64,000 nt of DNA, taken from positions 104,137-168,136 of the forward strand of contig CAYQBG010000008.1 of the NCBI GenBank assembly GCA_964415675.1, read 5' to 3'. Positions 25,936 to 35,293 of the stretch are shown here, in pieces. This stretch comes from UBA5336 sp964415675. GTDB taxonomy: Bacteria > Pseudomonadota > Alphaproteobacteria > Caulobacterales > Hyphomonadaceae. A program made the translations under genes and the position numbers. The notes under the pieces are model-generated. The model did not search any database and was not told the DNA's origin. It saw nothing but the letters and a program-made list of their open reading frames with translations. Every line of letters begins with the position of its first letter. Positions within the stretch are counted from its first letter, which is position 1.

Positions 25936-28900
25936 GCGGTATTGTCGCCTGGTTCGCGCGCAACTCGATTGCGGCCAACCTGTTGATGGCGGTGGCCTTT
26001 ATCGGCGGCATCTTCAGCTTCATGAGTCTGGAACGGGAGATGTTCCCGACCGTGCCCATTGCGGGGGCGTCAGTGACCGTGGCATGGCCCGGCGCCTCGC
26101 CGCAGGAGGTCGAGGAGCAGATCGTCACGCGGATCGAAGAGTCGGTCGCCGATATCAATGGTATCGACCGGATGACGTCGATCGCCTCGGAGGGCGGCGC
26201 TGTCGTGAATATCCGGGGGCGGAACGATCTCGACATGGACGAGTTCGTCAAGGATATCGAACGCAAGGTCGATCAGATCAACAACTTGCCGCGTGAGTCC
26301 TTCCGGCCTCAGATCCAGCAATGGGAACAGAGAAACTGGTATTTCGGCATGTCGGTCCATGGCGATGCCAGCAAGCTTGAACTCAAGCGCATCACCGATG
26401 CCGTACGCGACGATATCGCCGAGATTCCCGGCGGCGAGCTTGCCGTCGTCAATGGGGTGCTCGACGAGGAAGTCACCATCGAGGTGTCGGAAGAAACATT
26501 GCGGCGCTACGGTCTCACTTTCAGTGATGTGGCCCAGGCCATCGCGGCCTCCTCGATCAATGCTTCGGGCGGACAGGTGAAGACCGATACCGGCGCGGTC
26601 ACGGTGGCCACGCGCCAGCTCGCCGACACCCGAGAACAGTTTGAACGGATCATCGTGCAGCAGACCCCCGAGGGTGGATCCTTGCGGGTGAAGGACGTCG
26701 CCAATGTTATTGATGGCTTCGTCGACAGCGATCTGACCGCGCGCTTCGATGGCAAGCCAGCCGCCTTTGTCATGGTCGTGGCCCCCGACCGGATGCAGAT
26801 CGTCGAATATACCGACGCGATCAAGGACTATATCGAACGCGCGAACGATCCGTCCTCCGGCATCCTGCCTGAGGCAATTCGTATTTCGATACTCTGGGAC
26901 GATTCCGAAATCTTCAAGGCGCGTATGGAGACCATTGGCAATGCAGCGCTGATGGGCGGCATCCTCGTGCTTATCGTGCTGGTGCTGTTCCTGCGTCCCA
27001 CGGTCGCCTTCTGGGTGACAGTCGGCATTTTCACCGCCTTTGCCGGCGGCATCATGTTGCTGCCGCTGTTCGGCGTGTCTTTCAATGTGCTCTCGCTGTT
27101 TGCCGTGCTCCTTGTGATCGGGGTCATCGTAGACGACGCCATCATTGTGGGGGAAAATATCCACCGAGAGGTGGAAAGCGGCCGGCGCGAAGGCGTCGAT
27201 GCGGCGATCATCGGCACGCAGCTGGTCGTCAAACCCGTCATCTTTGGCGTGCTGACGACCATTATTGCCTTCCTGCCCTGGGCCTTCCTGACGGGGCCTG
27301 AACGCAATTTCACCGAGCAGATCACCTTTGTTGTCGTGTGCGCGCTGACCTTTTCGATCATCGAATCCATGCTCATTCTGCCCGCGCACCTGGCCCATCT
27401 GAAACCACAGAATTTCGACGGTCCGGGCGGCAGCATTCTCCGGCTACAGCGGGCGATTGCCGATAGCCTGCTCTGGTTCGCGAACAATGTGTACAAGCCG
27501 TTCCTCGAACTGGCGATCAGGTTCCGCTACGCAACAGTGGTGGTGTTCGCAGTCATGTTCATGTGGGCCACGCAACTGGTCGGGAACAATTTCGTGCCGT
27601 TCCGGTTCATGCCCGAGATTGAGGGTGACCTTATCCGGGTCGAGATCGAGCTGCCGGACGGCACGCCCTTCAGCCGGACCGAACAGGTCCGCGACCAGCT
27701 GGAAAACGGTATTGAGCTGCTGAAGGCTGAGATGGTCCGGGAATGGCCCGAGATAGATGGCGGCCTGATCTCCCAGGCCTCGGTCGTGGCCTTTGACCGG
27801 GATGTGAATGCCTGGGTCGGCATGGTCGCGCCGGAGGACCGGCCCGAGACGGTATCGACCAAGGACGTTTCGGAACGGTTCCGCGACCTGGTCGGGCCCA
27901 TTCCGGATGCGGAGGAAGTCAATTTTGACTTCACCCTCAATGAAGAGGACAGCGGGGTCCGCTTCTCTCTGAATCATCCCGACCTCGACAGGCTGCGCCT
28001 GGCAGCCGAAGACCTGAAAACCCAGCTGGCGAGTTACTCGACGACCTATGATATCGGCGACAATCTCTCCTCTGCGGCTGAAGAAGTGCAGGTCAAACTG
28101 CGCCCCGGCGCCGAAGCGCTGGGTGTCAACCTGGCCCAGGTCTCCGAACAGGTTCGCCACGCCTATAATGGCATTGAAGTGCAGCGACTGCCTCGTGAGG
28201 GCGATGATGTTCGCGTCATGGTTCGCCTGCCGGAAGCCGACCGGCGCAATCTCGACTCGATCCGCAACCTGCGCATACGTACGCCGGACGGTCGCGAAAT
28301 CCCGGTCGGCCAGGTCGCCGAATTCGAGTTTGCGCCGGGGATCAATCGCATCCTGCGCCGCGACCGCACGCGCTCCGTCTCGGTCTTCGCCGAACTCACG
28401 GATGATGTGCGCGGGCAGATCATGGCTGACCTGGAAGACAATTACTGGCCGGGTTTCGAGGACCGCTTCCCGGATGTCGAGCGTGGGAATATCGGCGGCT
28501 TCGAGGACCAGCAGAACTTCATGGCTGAGGTGGTGCGCTACACATGGATTGCGCTGGGCGCGATGTATATCCTGCTGGCCATCGCTTTCAGGTCCTATTC
28601 CCAGCCCCTCCTGCTGCTCACCGCCCTGCCCTTTGCCTATGCCGGCGCTGTGTTCGGACATTTCTTCTTCGGGGTCCCGATGGCCATGTTCTCCTTCTTC
28701 GGGATCGCCGCGGCCGGCGGTGTTGTAATCAATGACAATCTCGTCCTTGTCGACTTCATCAACCGGCGACGAGAGGAAGGTGCCGGCGCCGTGCAGGCCA
28801 TTGTCGATGGCGGCGTGTCGCGTTTCCGTCCCGTGCTGCTGACCTCGGTGACCACTTTTGTCGGCGTCCTGCCGCTGATCGCCGAACGCTCGGTCCAGGC

Positions 28901-29138
28901 ACAGTTCCTCAAGCCGATGGTCATCGCGCTGGGCTCGGCTGTCTCCTTTGCGCTTTTCGTTTCCCTTCTCATGGTGCCGGCGCTCTATGCGGTCGGGGTC
29001 GAGATCGGACGGATTTTCCGCTGGAGCTGGAACGGACGGCCCTTCCGGCGCATCGGCGAAACCTATTCCGGTGAAGTCTATGTGGATGAGGAAGAGTTGA
29101 TCGGGACCAGTGCCGCTGACCTCAAACCCGCCGAATAG
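25932..29138 (+). CDS. RND-family inner-membrane efflux transporter
   Basis: 1068-aa proton-driven pump of the AcrB/HAE superfamily, with twelve predicted membrane helices in two halves and two large periplasmic loops. The first helix begins ARNSIAANLLMAVAFIGG, and the proton-relay helix contains VIGVIVDDAIIVGENI with the paired aspartates. PWAFLTGPERNF replaces the usual loop after TM4. Substrate cannot be deduced; it belongs to the branch common in marine proteobacteria rather than close AcrB orthologues. It overlaps the adaptor gene by 4 bp and ends the operon. Confidence 0.93.
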   Translation: MSGIVAWFARNSIAANLLMAVAFIGGIFSFMSLEREMFPTVPIAGASVTVAWPGASPQEVEEQIVTRIEESVADINGIDRMTSIASEGGAVVNIRGRNDLDMDEFVKDIERKVDQINNLPRESFRPQIQQWEQRNWYFGMSVHGDASKLELKRITDAVRDDIAEIPGGELAVVNGVLDEEVTIEVSEETLRRYGLTFSDVAQAIAASSINASGGQVKTDTGAVTVATRQLADTREQFERIIVQQTPEGGSLRVKDVANVIDGFVDSDLTARFDGKPAAFVMVVAPDRMQIVEYTDAIKDYIERANDPSSGILPEAIRISILWDDSEIFKARMETIGNAALMGGILVLIVLVLFLRPTVAFWVTVGIFTAFAGGIMLLPLFGVSFNVLSLFAVLLVIGVIVDDAIIVGENIHREVESGRREGVDAAIIGTQLVVKPVIFGVLTTIIAFLPWAFLTGPERNFTEQITFVVVCALTFSIIESMLILPAHLAHLKPQNFDGPGGSILRLQRAIADSLLWFANNVYKPFLELAIRFRYATVVVFAVMFMWATQLVGNNFVPFRFMPEIEGDLIRVEIELPDGTPFSRTEQVRDQLENGIELLKAEMVREWPEIDGGLISQASVVAFDRDVNAWVGMVAPEDRPETVSTKDVSERFRDLVGPIPDAEEVNFDFTLNEEDSGVRFSLNHPDLDRLRLAAEDLKTQLASYSTTYDIGDNLSSAAEEVQVKLRPGAEALGVNLAQVSEQVRHAYNGIEVQRLPREGDDVRVMVRLPEADRRNLDSIRNLRIRTPDGREIPVGQVAEFEFAPGINRILRRDRTRSVSVFAELTDDVRGQIMADLEDNYWPGFEDRFPDVERGNIGGFEDQQNFMAEVVRYTWIALGAMYILLAIAFRSYSQPLLLLTALPFAYAGAVFGHFFFGVPMAMFSFFGIAAAGGVVINDNLVLVDFINRRREEGAGAVQAIVDGGVSRFRPVLLTSVTTFVGVLPLIAERSVQAQFLKPMVIALGSAVSFALFVSLLMVPALYAVGVEIGRIFRWSWNGRPFRRIGETYSGEVYVDEEELIGTSAADLKPAE

Positions 29139-29151
29139 CGCCGTCCTGCGC

Positions 29152-29178
29152 CCCGCTGGCATGCTTGACGCCAGCGGG
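29152..29178 (+). terminator. stem-loop after the RND operon
   Basis: CCCGCTGGC and GCCAGCGGG form a 9-bp perfect stem with a 9-nt loop, 14 bp beyond the RND pump stop. No T-run follows, so it may be a weak terminator, an attenuator before the M13 peptidase gene, or an RNA stability element. Confidence 0.45.
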
Positions 29179-29223
29179 CAGTTGGCGTCGAACAGATCAG
29201 ACACATCCTGATGGGAGAAGCAG

Positions 29224-31434
29224 ATGAAGAAACTTTTTGCCGGATGCGCGAGCGCTGCGCTGCTCGTCACCGCCTGCGGCCAGGCAAGTGACACCCAGGA
29301 CGCAAGTGCACCACAGGAAACGCCTACCGTCGAGACAGCCAGCTTGCCAGGCGCCGAGCGCGTTCGAAGGGTGGAGACCACCTCGCCGGATTATTGGGGC
29401 GAATGGGGCGTTGACCTGTCAGTGCGCGACCAGGCGGTCGATCCCGGCAGTAATTTCTTCATGCATGTGAATGGCGGCTGGTATGATTCGTTCGAGTTGC
29501 CGGGCGACAAGACACGTTATGGCGCCTTCGATCTCTTGCGCGAAAAGTCCGAGCAGCAGACCCGTTTCATCATAGAAGATCTCGCCGCCGAAGCGCCCCC
29601 CACAGCTACGCCTGACGGCAAGGTTGCGGCGATGTATAATGCCTTCCTTGATACTGATGCGATCAATGCCGCCGGTCTTGCGCCTGCCCAGCCCTATCTC
29701 GACCGGATCGCGGCCGTCGAGACGCGCGAAGACCTGGCCGAACTGTTTGCCTCCCCGGGTTTTGCCAGCCCGATCGGCATGTATGTCTGGGTCGATGCGA
29801 AAGATCCGGGCACCTACCGCCCGCAGCTCAGCGTGTCGGGGCTGGGCCTGCCGGATCGCGACTATTACCTGAAGACGGATGCCAAATCCGAAGAGATCAA
29901 GGCCAGTTATGGCGACCTTCTCGCCTTCTTCCTCGAACGCGCCGGCTATGAGGACGCTGCGGCAAAGGCCGCCGATGTGATGGCGCTTGAGACCGAGCTT
30001 GCGCAGGCCCATTGGGACCGCGCGACCAGCCGCAACCGCGAACTGACCTATAACAAGCTCTCAGCGGACGAGCTTGAAGCTTTCGCCGGTGATTTCCCGC
30101 TTCGCACAGCACTGGACACGCTCGGCATTGGCGACCAGCAGGTCTTCATCGCCTCTCAGATCCCGCCAACCGATGAGGAGATCGCGGATGCCGGCCTGAC
30201 GCCGGAGCAGGTCGAAGAGAAGATTGGCGGCGGCATTCCGGCAGCCATGGCGCTTGCGGCCAGCGCCGATATCGAGACCTGGAAGGCCTATCTGACCGCA
30301 CATTTCCTGTCCGATCATGCCCATGTCCTGCCGCAGGAGATCGACGAGGCGAATTTCGCCTTCTACGGCACCACGCTGCGTGGCCAGCCCGAGCAGCGCC
30401 CGCGCTGGAAACGCGCCGTCTCGACTGTAGAGAGCAATCTTGGCGAGGCGATAGCCGCTGTATATGTCGAGCGCCACTTCCCGCCGGAGAACAAGGCGGC
30501 AATGGACGCGCTGGTCTCGAATTTGCGCATGGCAATGAAGGCCAATCTCGCCGACCTTGACTGGATGGGTGAGGAAACCCAGGCCAAAGCCCTGGAAAAG
30601 CTAAATAAATTCAACCCCAAGATCGGCTATCCGGAAAAGTTCGAGACATATGAAGGTATGCAGGTCGGCGAGAATGCGCTGGAGAACGATATCGCAGCCA
30701 CGCGCTGGTCGCTTGAGGACAATGTCGCCCGCCTGCAGGAAGACCCGGACCGAAATGAATGGTTCATGACCCCGCAAACGGTCAATGCCTATTACAATCC
30801 CTCATATAACGAGATTGTCTTTCCCGCGGCCATCCTGCAGCCGCCCTTCTTCAATATCAAAGCCGATCCGGCTGTGAATTACGGGGCGATTGGCGGAGTG
30901 ATCGGTCATGAAATTGGCCATGGTTTTGACGATCAGGGTTCGAAATATGACGGCAATGGCGTCCTGCAGAACTGGTGGACGAAAGAAGACCGCACCGCAT
31001 TCGATACGCTCGGTACGGCGCTCGAGCAGCAGTACAATCAGTATTGCCCACTTGAAGAGGGCGAGCCGTGCGTGAATGGCAAGCTGTCACTGGGTGAGAA
31101 TATCGGTGACCTTGGCGGGCTGTCACTGGCCTATCGCGCCTACCAGATCAGCCTCGACACGAATGGCGACGGGACTATCAGTGAGAATGAACAGGCCCCT
31201 GTGATAGACGGCCTGACCGGCGACCAGCGCTTTTTCCTCGCCTGGGCACAGGTCTGGCGTTCCAAATACCGCGATGACGCCATGCGCCAGCAGCTCCTGA
31301 CAGGCCCACACTCGCCGCCGGAATTCCGCGTCAATGGTATCGTGCGCAATCTCGACGAATGGTACGCCGCCTTTGAGGTCAGCGAAGATGACGCGCTCTA
31401 TCTGCCGCCAGAGGAGCGGATTCGCATCTGGTAG
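29224..31434 (+). CDS. M13-family zinc metallopeptidase lipoprotein
   Basis: 736-aa neprilysin/PepO-like peptidase. A lipoprotein signal with lipobox LVTAC puts Cys 18 at the mature N terminus, so it is probably attached to the outer membrane facing the periplasm. The catalytic domain has NAYYNPSYNEIVFPA, the zinc motif HEIGH (in VIGHEIGHGFDDQG) and ENIGDLGG supplying the third zinc ligand. Residues 645-656 read DTNGDGTISENE, a canonical 12-residue EF-hand calcium loop, inserted just after GGLSLAYRAYQISL, which is not usual for the family. The gene has a GGAG-type Shine-Dalgarno. Confidence 0.93.
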   Translation: MKKLFAGCASAALLVTACGQASDTQDASAPQETPTVETASLPGAERVRRVETTSPDYWGEWGVDLSVRDQAVDPGSNFFMHVNGGWYDSFELPGDKTRYGAFDLLREKSEQQTRFIIEDLAAEAPPTATPDGKVAAMYNAFLDTDAINAAGLAPAQPYLDRIAAVETREDLAELFASPGFASPIGMYVWVDAKDPGTYRPQLSVSGLGLPDRDYYLKTDAKSEEIKASYGDLLAFFLERAGYEDAAAKAADVMALETELAQAHWDRATSRNRELTYNKLSADELEAFAGDFPLRTALDTLGIGDQQVFIASQIPPTDEEIADAGLTPEQVEEKIGGGIPAAMALAASADIETWKAYLTAHFLSDHAHVLPQEIDEANFAFYGTTLRGQPEQRPRWKRAVSTVESNLGEAIAAVYVERHFPPENKAAMDALVSNLRMAMKANLADLDWMGEETQAKALEKLNKFNPKIGYPEKFETYEGMQVGENALENDIAATRWSLEDNVARLQEDPDRNEWFMTPQTVNAYYNPSYNEIVFPAAILQPPFFNIKADPAVNYGAIGGVIGHEIGHGFDDQGSKYDGNGVLQNWWTKEDRTAFDTLGTALEQQYNQYCPLEEGEPCVNGKLSLGENIGDLGGLSLAYRAYQISLDTNGDGTISENEQAPVIDGLTGDQRFFLAWAQVWRSKYRDDAMRQQLLTGPHSPPEFRVNGIVRNLDEWYAAFEVSEDDALYLPPEERIRIW

Positions 31435-31453
31435 CCGACGGCACGGGAAAGGG

Positions 31454-31471
31454 GCAGCCCTGCCGGGCTGC
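31454..31471. terminator. hairpin between convergent M13 peptidase and pirin genes
   Basis: GCAGCCC and GGGCTGC pair around a TGCC loop between two converging genes. Without a clear T-run it is only a candidate terminator. Confidence 0.4.
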
Positions 31472-31497
31472 TCCTGTCAGGCGGGCCTTGCGCGCGC

Positions 31498-32406
31498 TTA
31501 CTGGTCTTCCGGCAGGGCAATCCACTCTGTTTCACCCTCCGGCAGGCTGAACACCGTATCGTTCCAGCGGCCTGTGATTGAGTCCCGCCAGTCGGCCTTT
31601 GCCTGTTCGATCCGCTCTGCGCACGAGGAAACGAGATTCCAGTCGATCTGGCGCCGTCCATCCATCGGGGCGCCGCCGGCAAGCATGATGCGCGCGCCGG
31701 CCTCCATTGACACTTTCACATCCGAACCGGGCGTCAGAACCGCCATCACGCCATTTTCAAGGCGCTGTCCGTCGATATCAGCGCGCCCATCGGCGATATA
31801 GACGGCGCGCTCCTCCGCTTCGCTGGCCGGGATTTCGTACGTGGCAGGCCCGGACATCGACTCAACAGCGAGATACCAGATCGGATGGGGAAACTCGACC
31901 GGCGAGGCATGCCCCCAGGCCCTTCCGGCGATCAGCCGGGCCTGCGCGCCGCCAAGATCGAACACCGGCAGGCTTTCGGTCGGGTGGTGGCTGAAATCTG
32001 GCGGCATTTCTTCATGCGCCTTCGGCAAGGCCACCCAGGTCTGAATGCCGTGCAGGCTCTGTCCGCTCTTGCGCTCTTCCGGCGGGGTCCGCTCGGAATG
32101 CACGATCCCGCGCCCGGCCGTCATCCAGTTCACCGCGCCAGGCCGGATGACGAGATCGCTGCCGACCGTGTCCTTGTGGGCGATGGCGCCCTCGAACAGA
32201 TAGGTCACGGTCGCTAGCCCGATATGCGGGTGCGGGCGCACATCGAAGCCTTCGCCGGGGCCATAGCTCACCGGGCCGAAATGATCGAAGAAGATGAACG
32301 GCCCCACCATTTTGCGCGCATGAAAGGGCAGGACGCGCCGCACCCGGAAACCGCCCCCCAGATCGCGCGCCCTTGGTTCGATCAGTTGTTCCACCGCACT
32401 GTCCAT
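31498..32406 (-). CDS. pirin family protein
   Basis: 302-aa bicupin of the pirin family. The metal site is visible as HPHIGLATVTYLFEG (two histidines) and AGRGIVHSE (His and Glu), the usual Fe(II) ligands. FIFFDHFGP is another family signature. Bacterial pirins include quercetin dioxygenases and redox-linked regulators, so the exact role is open. The ATG at 32406 is chosen because the sequence MDSAVEQLIEPRARDLG then starts just before the conserved region and AGAGG lies upstream. It diverges from the UDG-family gene over 55 bp. Confidence 0.9.
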   Translation of the reverse strand: MDSAVEQLIEPRARDLGGGFRVRRVLPFHARKMVGPFIFFDHFGPVSYGPGEGFDVRPHPHIGLATVTYLFEGAIAHKDTVGSDLVIRPGAVNWMTAGRGIVHSERTPPEERKSGQSLHGIQTWVALPKAHEEMPPDFSHHPTESLPVFDLGGAQARLIAGRAWGHASPVEFPHPIWYLAVESMSGPATYEIPASEAEERAVYIADGRADIDGQRLENGVMAVLTPGSDVKVSMEAGARIMLAGGAPMDGRRQIDWNLVSSCAERIEQAKADWRDSITGRWNDTVFSLPEGETEWIALPEDQ

Positions 32407-32461
32407 GGCTGCAAACCTCTTCTTGGCGTCGCTGTTGTCTCGCGCAAATATGGTTCCCGTG

Positions 32462-33058
32462 ATGGACGATCTCCAGCCCCTCCTGGTCCGTATCCGCAAC
32501 TGCCGCCTTTGCGAAGGCGAAATGACCAATTCACCAAATCCGGTGCTTCAGGCCGACCCTCGCGCGCGCATTCTCGTGGCCGGGCAGGCACCGGGCAATC
32601 TCGCCGACCGGTCCGGTCAGCCGTTTACCGATCCTTCGGGCGTGCGCCTGCGCGACTGGATGGGGGTCAGCGAGGCCGAATTCTACGATCCCGCCTGCAT
32701 CGCCATCCTGCCCATGGGCTTCTGTTTTCCCGGATATGACGCCAGGGGCGGGGACCTGCCCCCAATGAAGCGCTGCGCCGATGAATGGCGCGCCGCGCTC
32801 CTCTCACGCCTGCCGAATATTGCGGTGACGCTCCTGATCGGCGGATATGCGCAGCGCTGGCATCTTGGCAAGCAGGCTGGGCGCACGCTGACGGACACGG
32901 TGGCGCGCTGGCGCGAATTCGCCGGTCACGGACTATATCCGATCCCCCATCCCAGCTGGAGGAATAATGCATGGCTGAAACGCCATCCCTGGTTCGAGAC
33001 AGATCTCCTTCCGGAACTGCGCGCCGCAGTGGGCTCGCATTTACAGCGATCGTGCTGA
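32462..33058 (+). CDS. uracil-DNA glycosylase superfamily protein with four cysteines
   Basis: 198-aa protein with the UDG fold motifs GQAPGNLADRSGQPFTDPSG (water/uracil-binding loop) and HPSWRNNAW near the C terminus. Cysteines at 14, 17, 88 and 105 have spacing close to that of the [4Fe-4S] ligands of family-4 glycosylases, so an iron-sulfur cluster is plausible. The usual catalytic residue is not certain from sequence alone, and a role in removing uracil or another damaged base is inference. The ATG at 32462 is preferred to upstream starts. The 3' end overlaps the following lipoprotein gene by 88 bp in a different frame. Confidence 0.85.
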   Translation: MDDLQPLLVRIRNCRLCEGEMTNSPNPVLQADPRARILVAGQAPGNLADRSGQPFTDPSGVRLRDWMGVSEAEFYDPACIAILPMGFCFPGYDARGGDLPPMKRCADEWRAALLSRLPNIAVTLLIGGYAQRWHLGKQAGRTLTDTVARWREFAGHGLYPIPHPSWRNNAWLKRHPWFETDLLPELRAAVGSHLQRSC

Positions 33059-34059
33059 CACTGTTATTGGCCGCCTGCGCCCCGGCCCGGCTGCAGGCGC
33101 TTGAGCTGGAGCATCCGCCCATGCCGCGTTTCGAGCCTGAAGCGAGCCGTTTCGTCAGCTTCGACGGCGCAGGGCTTGGCCTGACAGCCTGGCCGGCCGA
33201 GACTGGCGCGCCGGAGATTGTGGTCGTTGGCCTGCATGGCATGAATGACTATGCCGACGCCTTTCATATGGCCGCCCCCTGGTGGGCCAAGCGAGGCGTG
33301 ACGGTCTATGCCTATGACCAGCGCGGCTTCGGACGCTCACCCGGACGAGGTATCTGGCCGCAGGAGGAGCTGTTGCGCGAGGACCTGCGAACTGCTGTCA
33401 GCGTGGCGCGCGCGCGCCATCCGCAGGCGCGCATCGCCGTGGTCGGCATCTCCATGGGCGGGGCTGTGGCCATGACCGCCTTTGCCAGCCAGCGCCCGCC
33501 TGACGCCGATACGCTCATCCTGTCGGGGCCCGGACTTCGCGGCTGGGGCGCGTTGCCGCTTCTCTACCGAGCCAGCCTGTGGACTTCGGTGCGCATGCGG
33601 CCGGGCTGGATCGTCACCCCGCCGCGCCGATTCGTAAAGATCATGCCGAGCGACAATCTCGACATGCTGCGCCGCGCGGGGCAGGACAAGCTGCGTCTGT
33701 TCGAGAACCGGATTGACCAGGTCCATGGCGTTGTCGCCCTGATGGAACGCGCCCATGACATGGCCGATGACCTGCCAGCCGAAACGCCGACACTGTTGAG
33801 CTACGGCGCCAATGATATCGTCATCCCACCCGCCGCCATGGCCCGAACCGCGCCTGTCCTCGCCGATCATGTGCGCACGGTCTATTATCGAGAAGGCTAT
33901 CACATGCTGCTGCGCGACCTGCAGGCAGAAACGGTGTTCGCCGACTATCTCGCCTTTCTGCGTGCCCCGTCCGCGCGCCTGCCAAGCGGCGAGGGCCAGT
34001 TGCCCTGGCGGCAAACAGGCGCCGCCCGGTATCCGGCTGCGGCGGCGGTTGCCGATTGA
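32971..34059 (+). CDS. alpha/beta-hydrolase lipoprotein (monoacylglycerol lipase-like)
   Basis: 362-aa serine hydrolase. The start at 32971 is fixed by GGAGG 8 nt upstream and by the need to include the signal sequence ending LLLAAC, the only lipobox. The catalytic triad is suggested by GISMGGAVA (serine), YGANDIVIP (aspartate) and EGYHMLLRD (histidine). The oxyanion-type loop is VVGLHGMNDYADAF. The resemblance is to lysophospholipase/monoacylglycerol lipases, so lipid or ester hydrolysis at the envelope is likely but the substrate is unknown. The first 88 bp lie inside the UDG-family gene. Confidence 0.85.
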   Translation: MAETPSLVRDRSPSGTARRSGLAFTAIVLTLLLAACAPARLQALELEHPPMPRFEPEASRFVSFDGAGLGLTAWPAETGAPEIVVVGLHGMNDYADAFHMAAPWWAKRGVTVYAYDQRGFGRSPGRGIWPQEELLREDLRTAVSVARARHPQARIAVVGISMGGAVAMTAFASQRPPDADTLILSGPGLRGWGALPLLYRASLWTSVRMRPGWIVTPPRRFVKIMPSDNLDMLRRAGQDKLRLFENRIDQVHGVVALMERAHDMADDLPAETPTLLSYGANDIVIPPAAMARTAPVLADHVRTVYYREGYHMLLRDLQAETVFADYLAFLRAPSARLPSGEGQLPWRQTGAARYPAAAAVAD

Positions 34060-34152
34060 CCTGCATGTGGACCCGGCGTTAAGCCGCGCCATCCTGTTTC
34101 TGACGGCGCAGGCTCAGGCCAGCTCCTGACTCGCGCCCTGCGGAGTGATCCG

Positions 34153-35193
34153 ATGTTCGACCATCCCAGTTTCGATGCCCATGAGGGCATACATGCCTTT
34201 CATGATGCGGACAGCGGCCTGCGCTGTGTCATTGCCATTCATTCCACCGCGCTTGGCCCGGCTGCCGGAGGGTGCCGCATGTGGAACTATGCCAGCGGCG
34301 CGGACATGATCACCGATGCGCTGCGCCTGTCGCAGGGGATGAGCTACAAGAACGCCATGGCGGGACTGACGCTTGGCGGCGGCAAGGCGGTGATCTGGGG
34401 TGACAGCCATACCGGCAAGTCGCGCGAGCTGTTCCTGGCCTTTGGCCGCGCGGTGGAGAGCCTGCAGGGGCGTTACTACACCGCAGAAGATGTCGGCATC
34501 GATGTCGCAGATATCCAGATTGCGGGCGAGGAAACCGCTTATGCCGCGGGCCTTGCCGAGGGCGAGGATGCGAGCGGCGACCCCTCCCCGGTGACCGCGC
34601 ACGGCGTCTATCTCGGCATTCTCGAATGCGCCCGGCGCGTATTCGGAAGTGACGATCTCAACGGGAAGACGGTGGCGGTGCAGGGTGTCGGCTCGGTTGG
34701 CGGCTATTTGTGCGAACACCTTGCGAAAGCCGGCGCGCGCCTGGTGATTACCGATATGGACGAGGCGGCACTGAACGCGGTGGCGAAAGCCACCGGGGCC
34801 GACATCGTGGCGCCCGATGAGATCTATGATGTCGAGGCGGATATTTTCTCGCCCAATGCGCTCGGCGCCATCATCAATCCCGGCACGCTGAAGCGGATAC
34901 GCGCCAGGGTGATCGCAGGGGGCGCCAATAATCAGCTGGTCACGCCGGATATGGGTGACAAGCTGCGCGAGGCGGGCATTCTCTATGCGCCGGATTATGT
35001 CATCAATGGCGGCGGGATCATCAATGTCGCCGCCGAGATTTCCGGCAATTACGCCACACAATGGGTGGAGGGAAAGCTCGGCGTGCTGATCGACACGCTG
35101 GGCAATGTCCTTGATGAAGCCCTGAGCACGGGCGTCGCGACCAACAGTGTGGCTGACCGGATCGCCCGCGAACGGATCGCCGCAGCAGGCTGA
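34153..35193 (+). CDS. Leu/Phe/Val/Glu-type amino-acid dehydrogenase
   Basis: 346-aa NAD-dependent oxidative deaminase of the Glu/Leu/Phe/Val dehydrogenase family. The substrate lysine lies in MSYKNAMAGL and the catalytic lysine in LGGGKAVIWG. The dinucleotide fold is VAVQGVGSVGG. Size and motifs fit leucine dehydrogenase (about 350 aa) better than the larger glutamate dehydrogenases. It would convert branched-chain or aromatic amino acids to 2-oxo acids plus ammonia. Substrate preference is not resolved from sequence. A GGAG element lies 8 nt before the ATG. Confidence 0.88.
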   Translation: MFDHPSFDAHEGIHAFHDADSGLRCVIAIHSTALGPAAGGCRMWNYASGADMITDALRLSQGMSYKNAMAGLTLGGGKAVIWGDSHTGKSRELFLAFGRAVESLQGRYYTAEDVGIDVADIQIAGEETAYAAGLAEGEDASGDPSPVTAHGVYLGILECARRVFGSDDLNGKTVAVQGVGSVGGYLCEHLAKAGARLVITDMDEAALNAVAKATGADIVAPDEIYDVEADIFSPNALGAIINPGTLKRIRARVIAGGANNQLVTPDMGDKLREAGILYAPDYVINGGGIINVAAEISGNYATQWVEGKLGVLIDTLGNVLDEALSTGVATNSVADRIARERIAAAG

Positions 35194-35220
35194 GCGCGGC
35201 GGCTGGACCGCATAAGAAAG

Positions 35221-35255
35221 CCGGCGCGGCCTTGTTTCAGGAAGGGCCGCGCCGG
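35221..35255. terminator. bidirectional terminator between dehydrogenase and acs
   Basis: CCGGCGCGGCC and GGCCGCGCCGG give an 11-bp perfect stem separating two convergent genes. On the minus strand the stem is followed by CTTTCTT, so it probably terminates acs best. Confidence 0.75.
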
Positions 35256-35293
35256 AGTTGGGTTCCCGGGAGGAACACTCTCTTGAAGGATCG

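Noticed and set aside
27444..29381. 645-residue minus-strand frame across the RND pump
   Set aside because: Antisense to a well-conserved transporter with no recognisable domains; compositionally a shadow.
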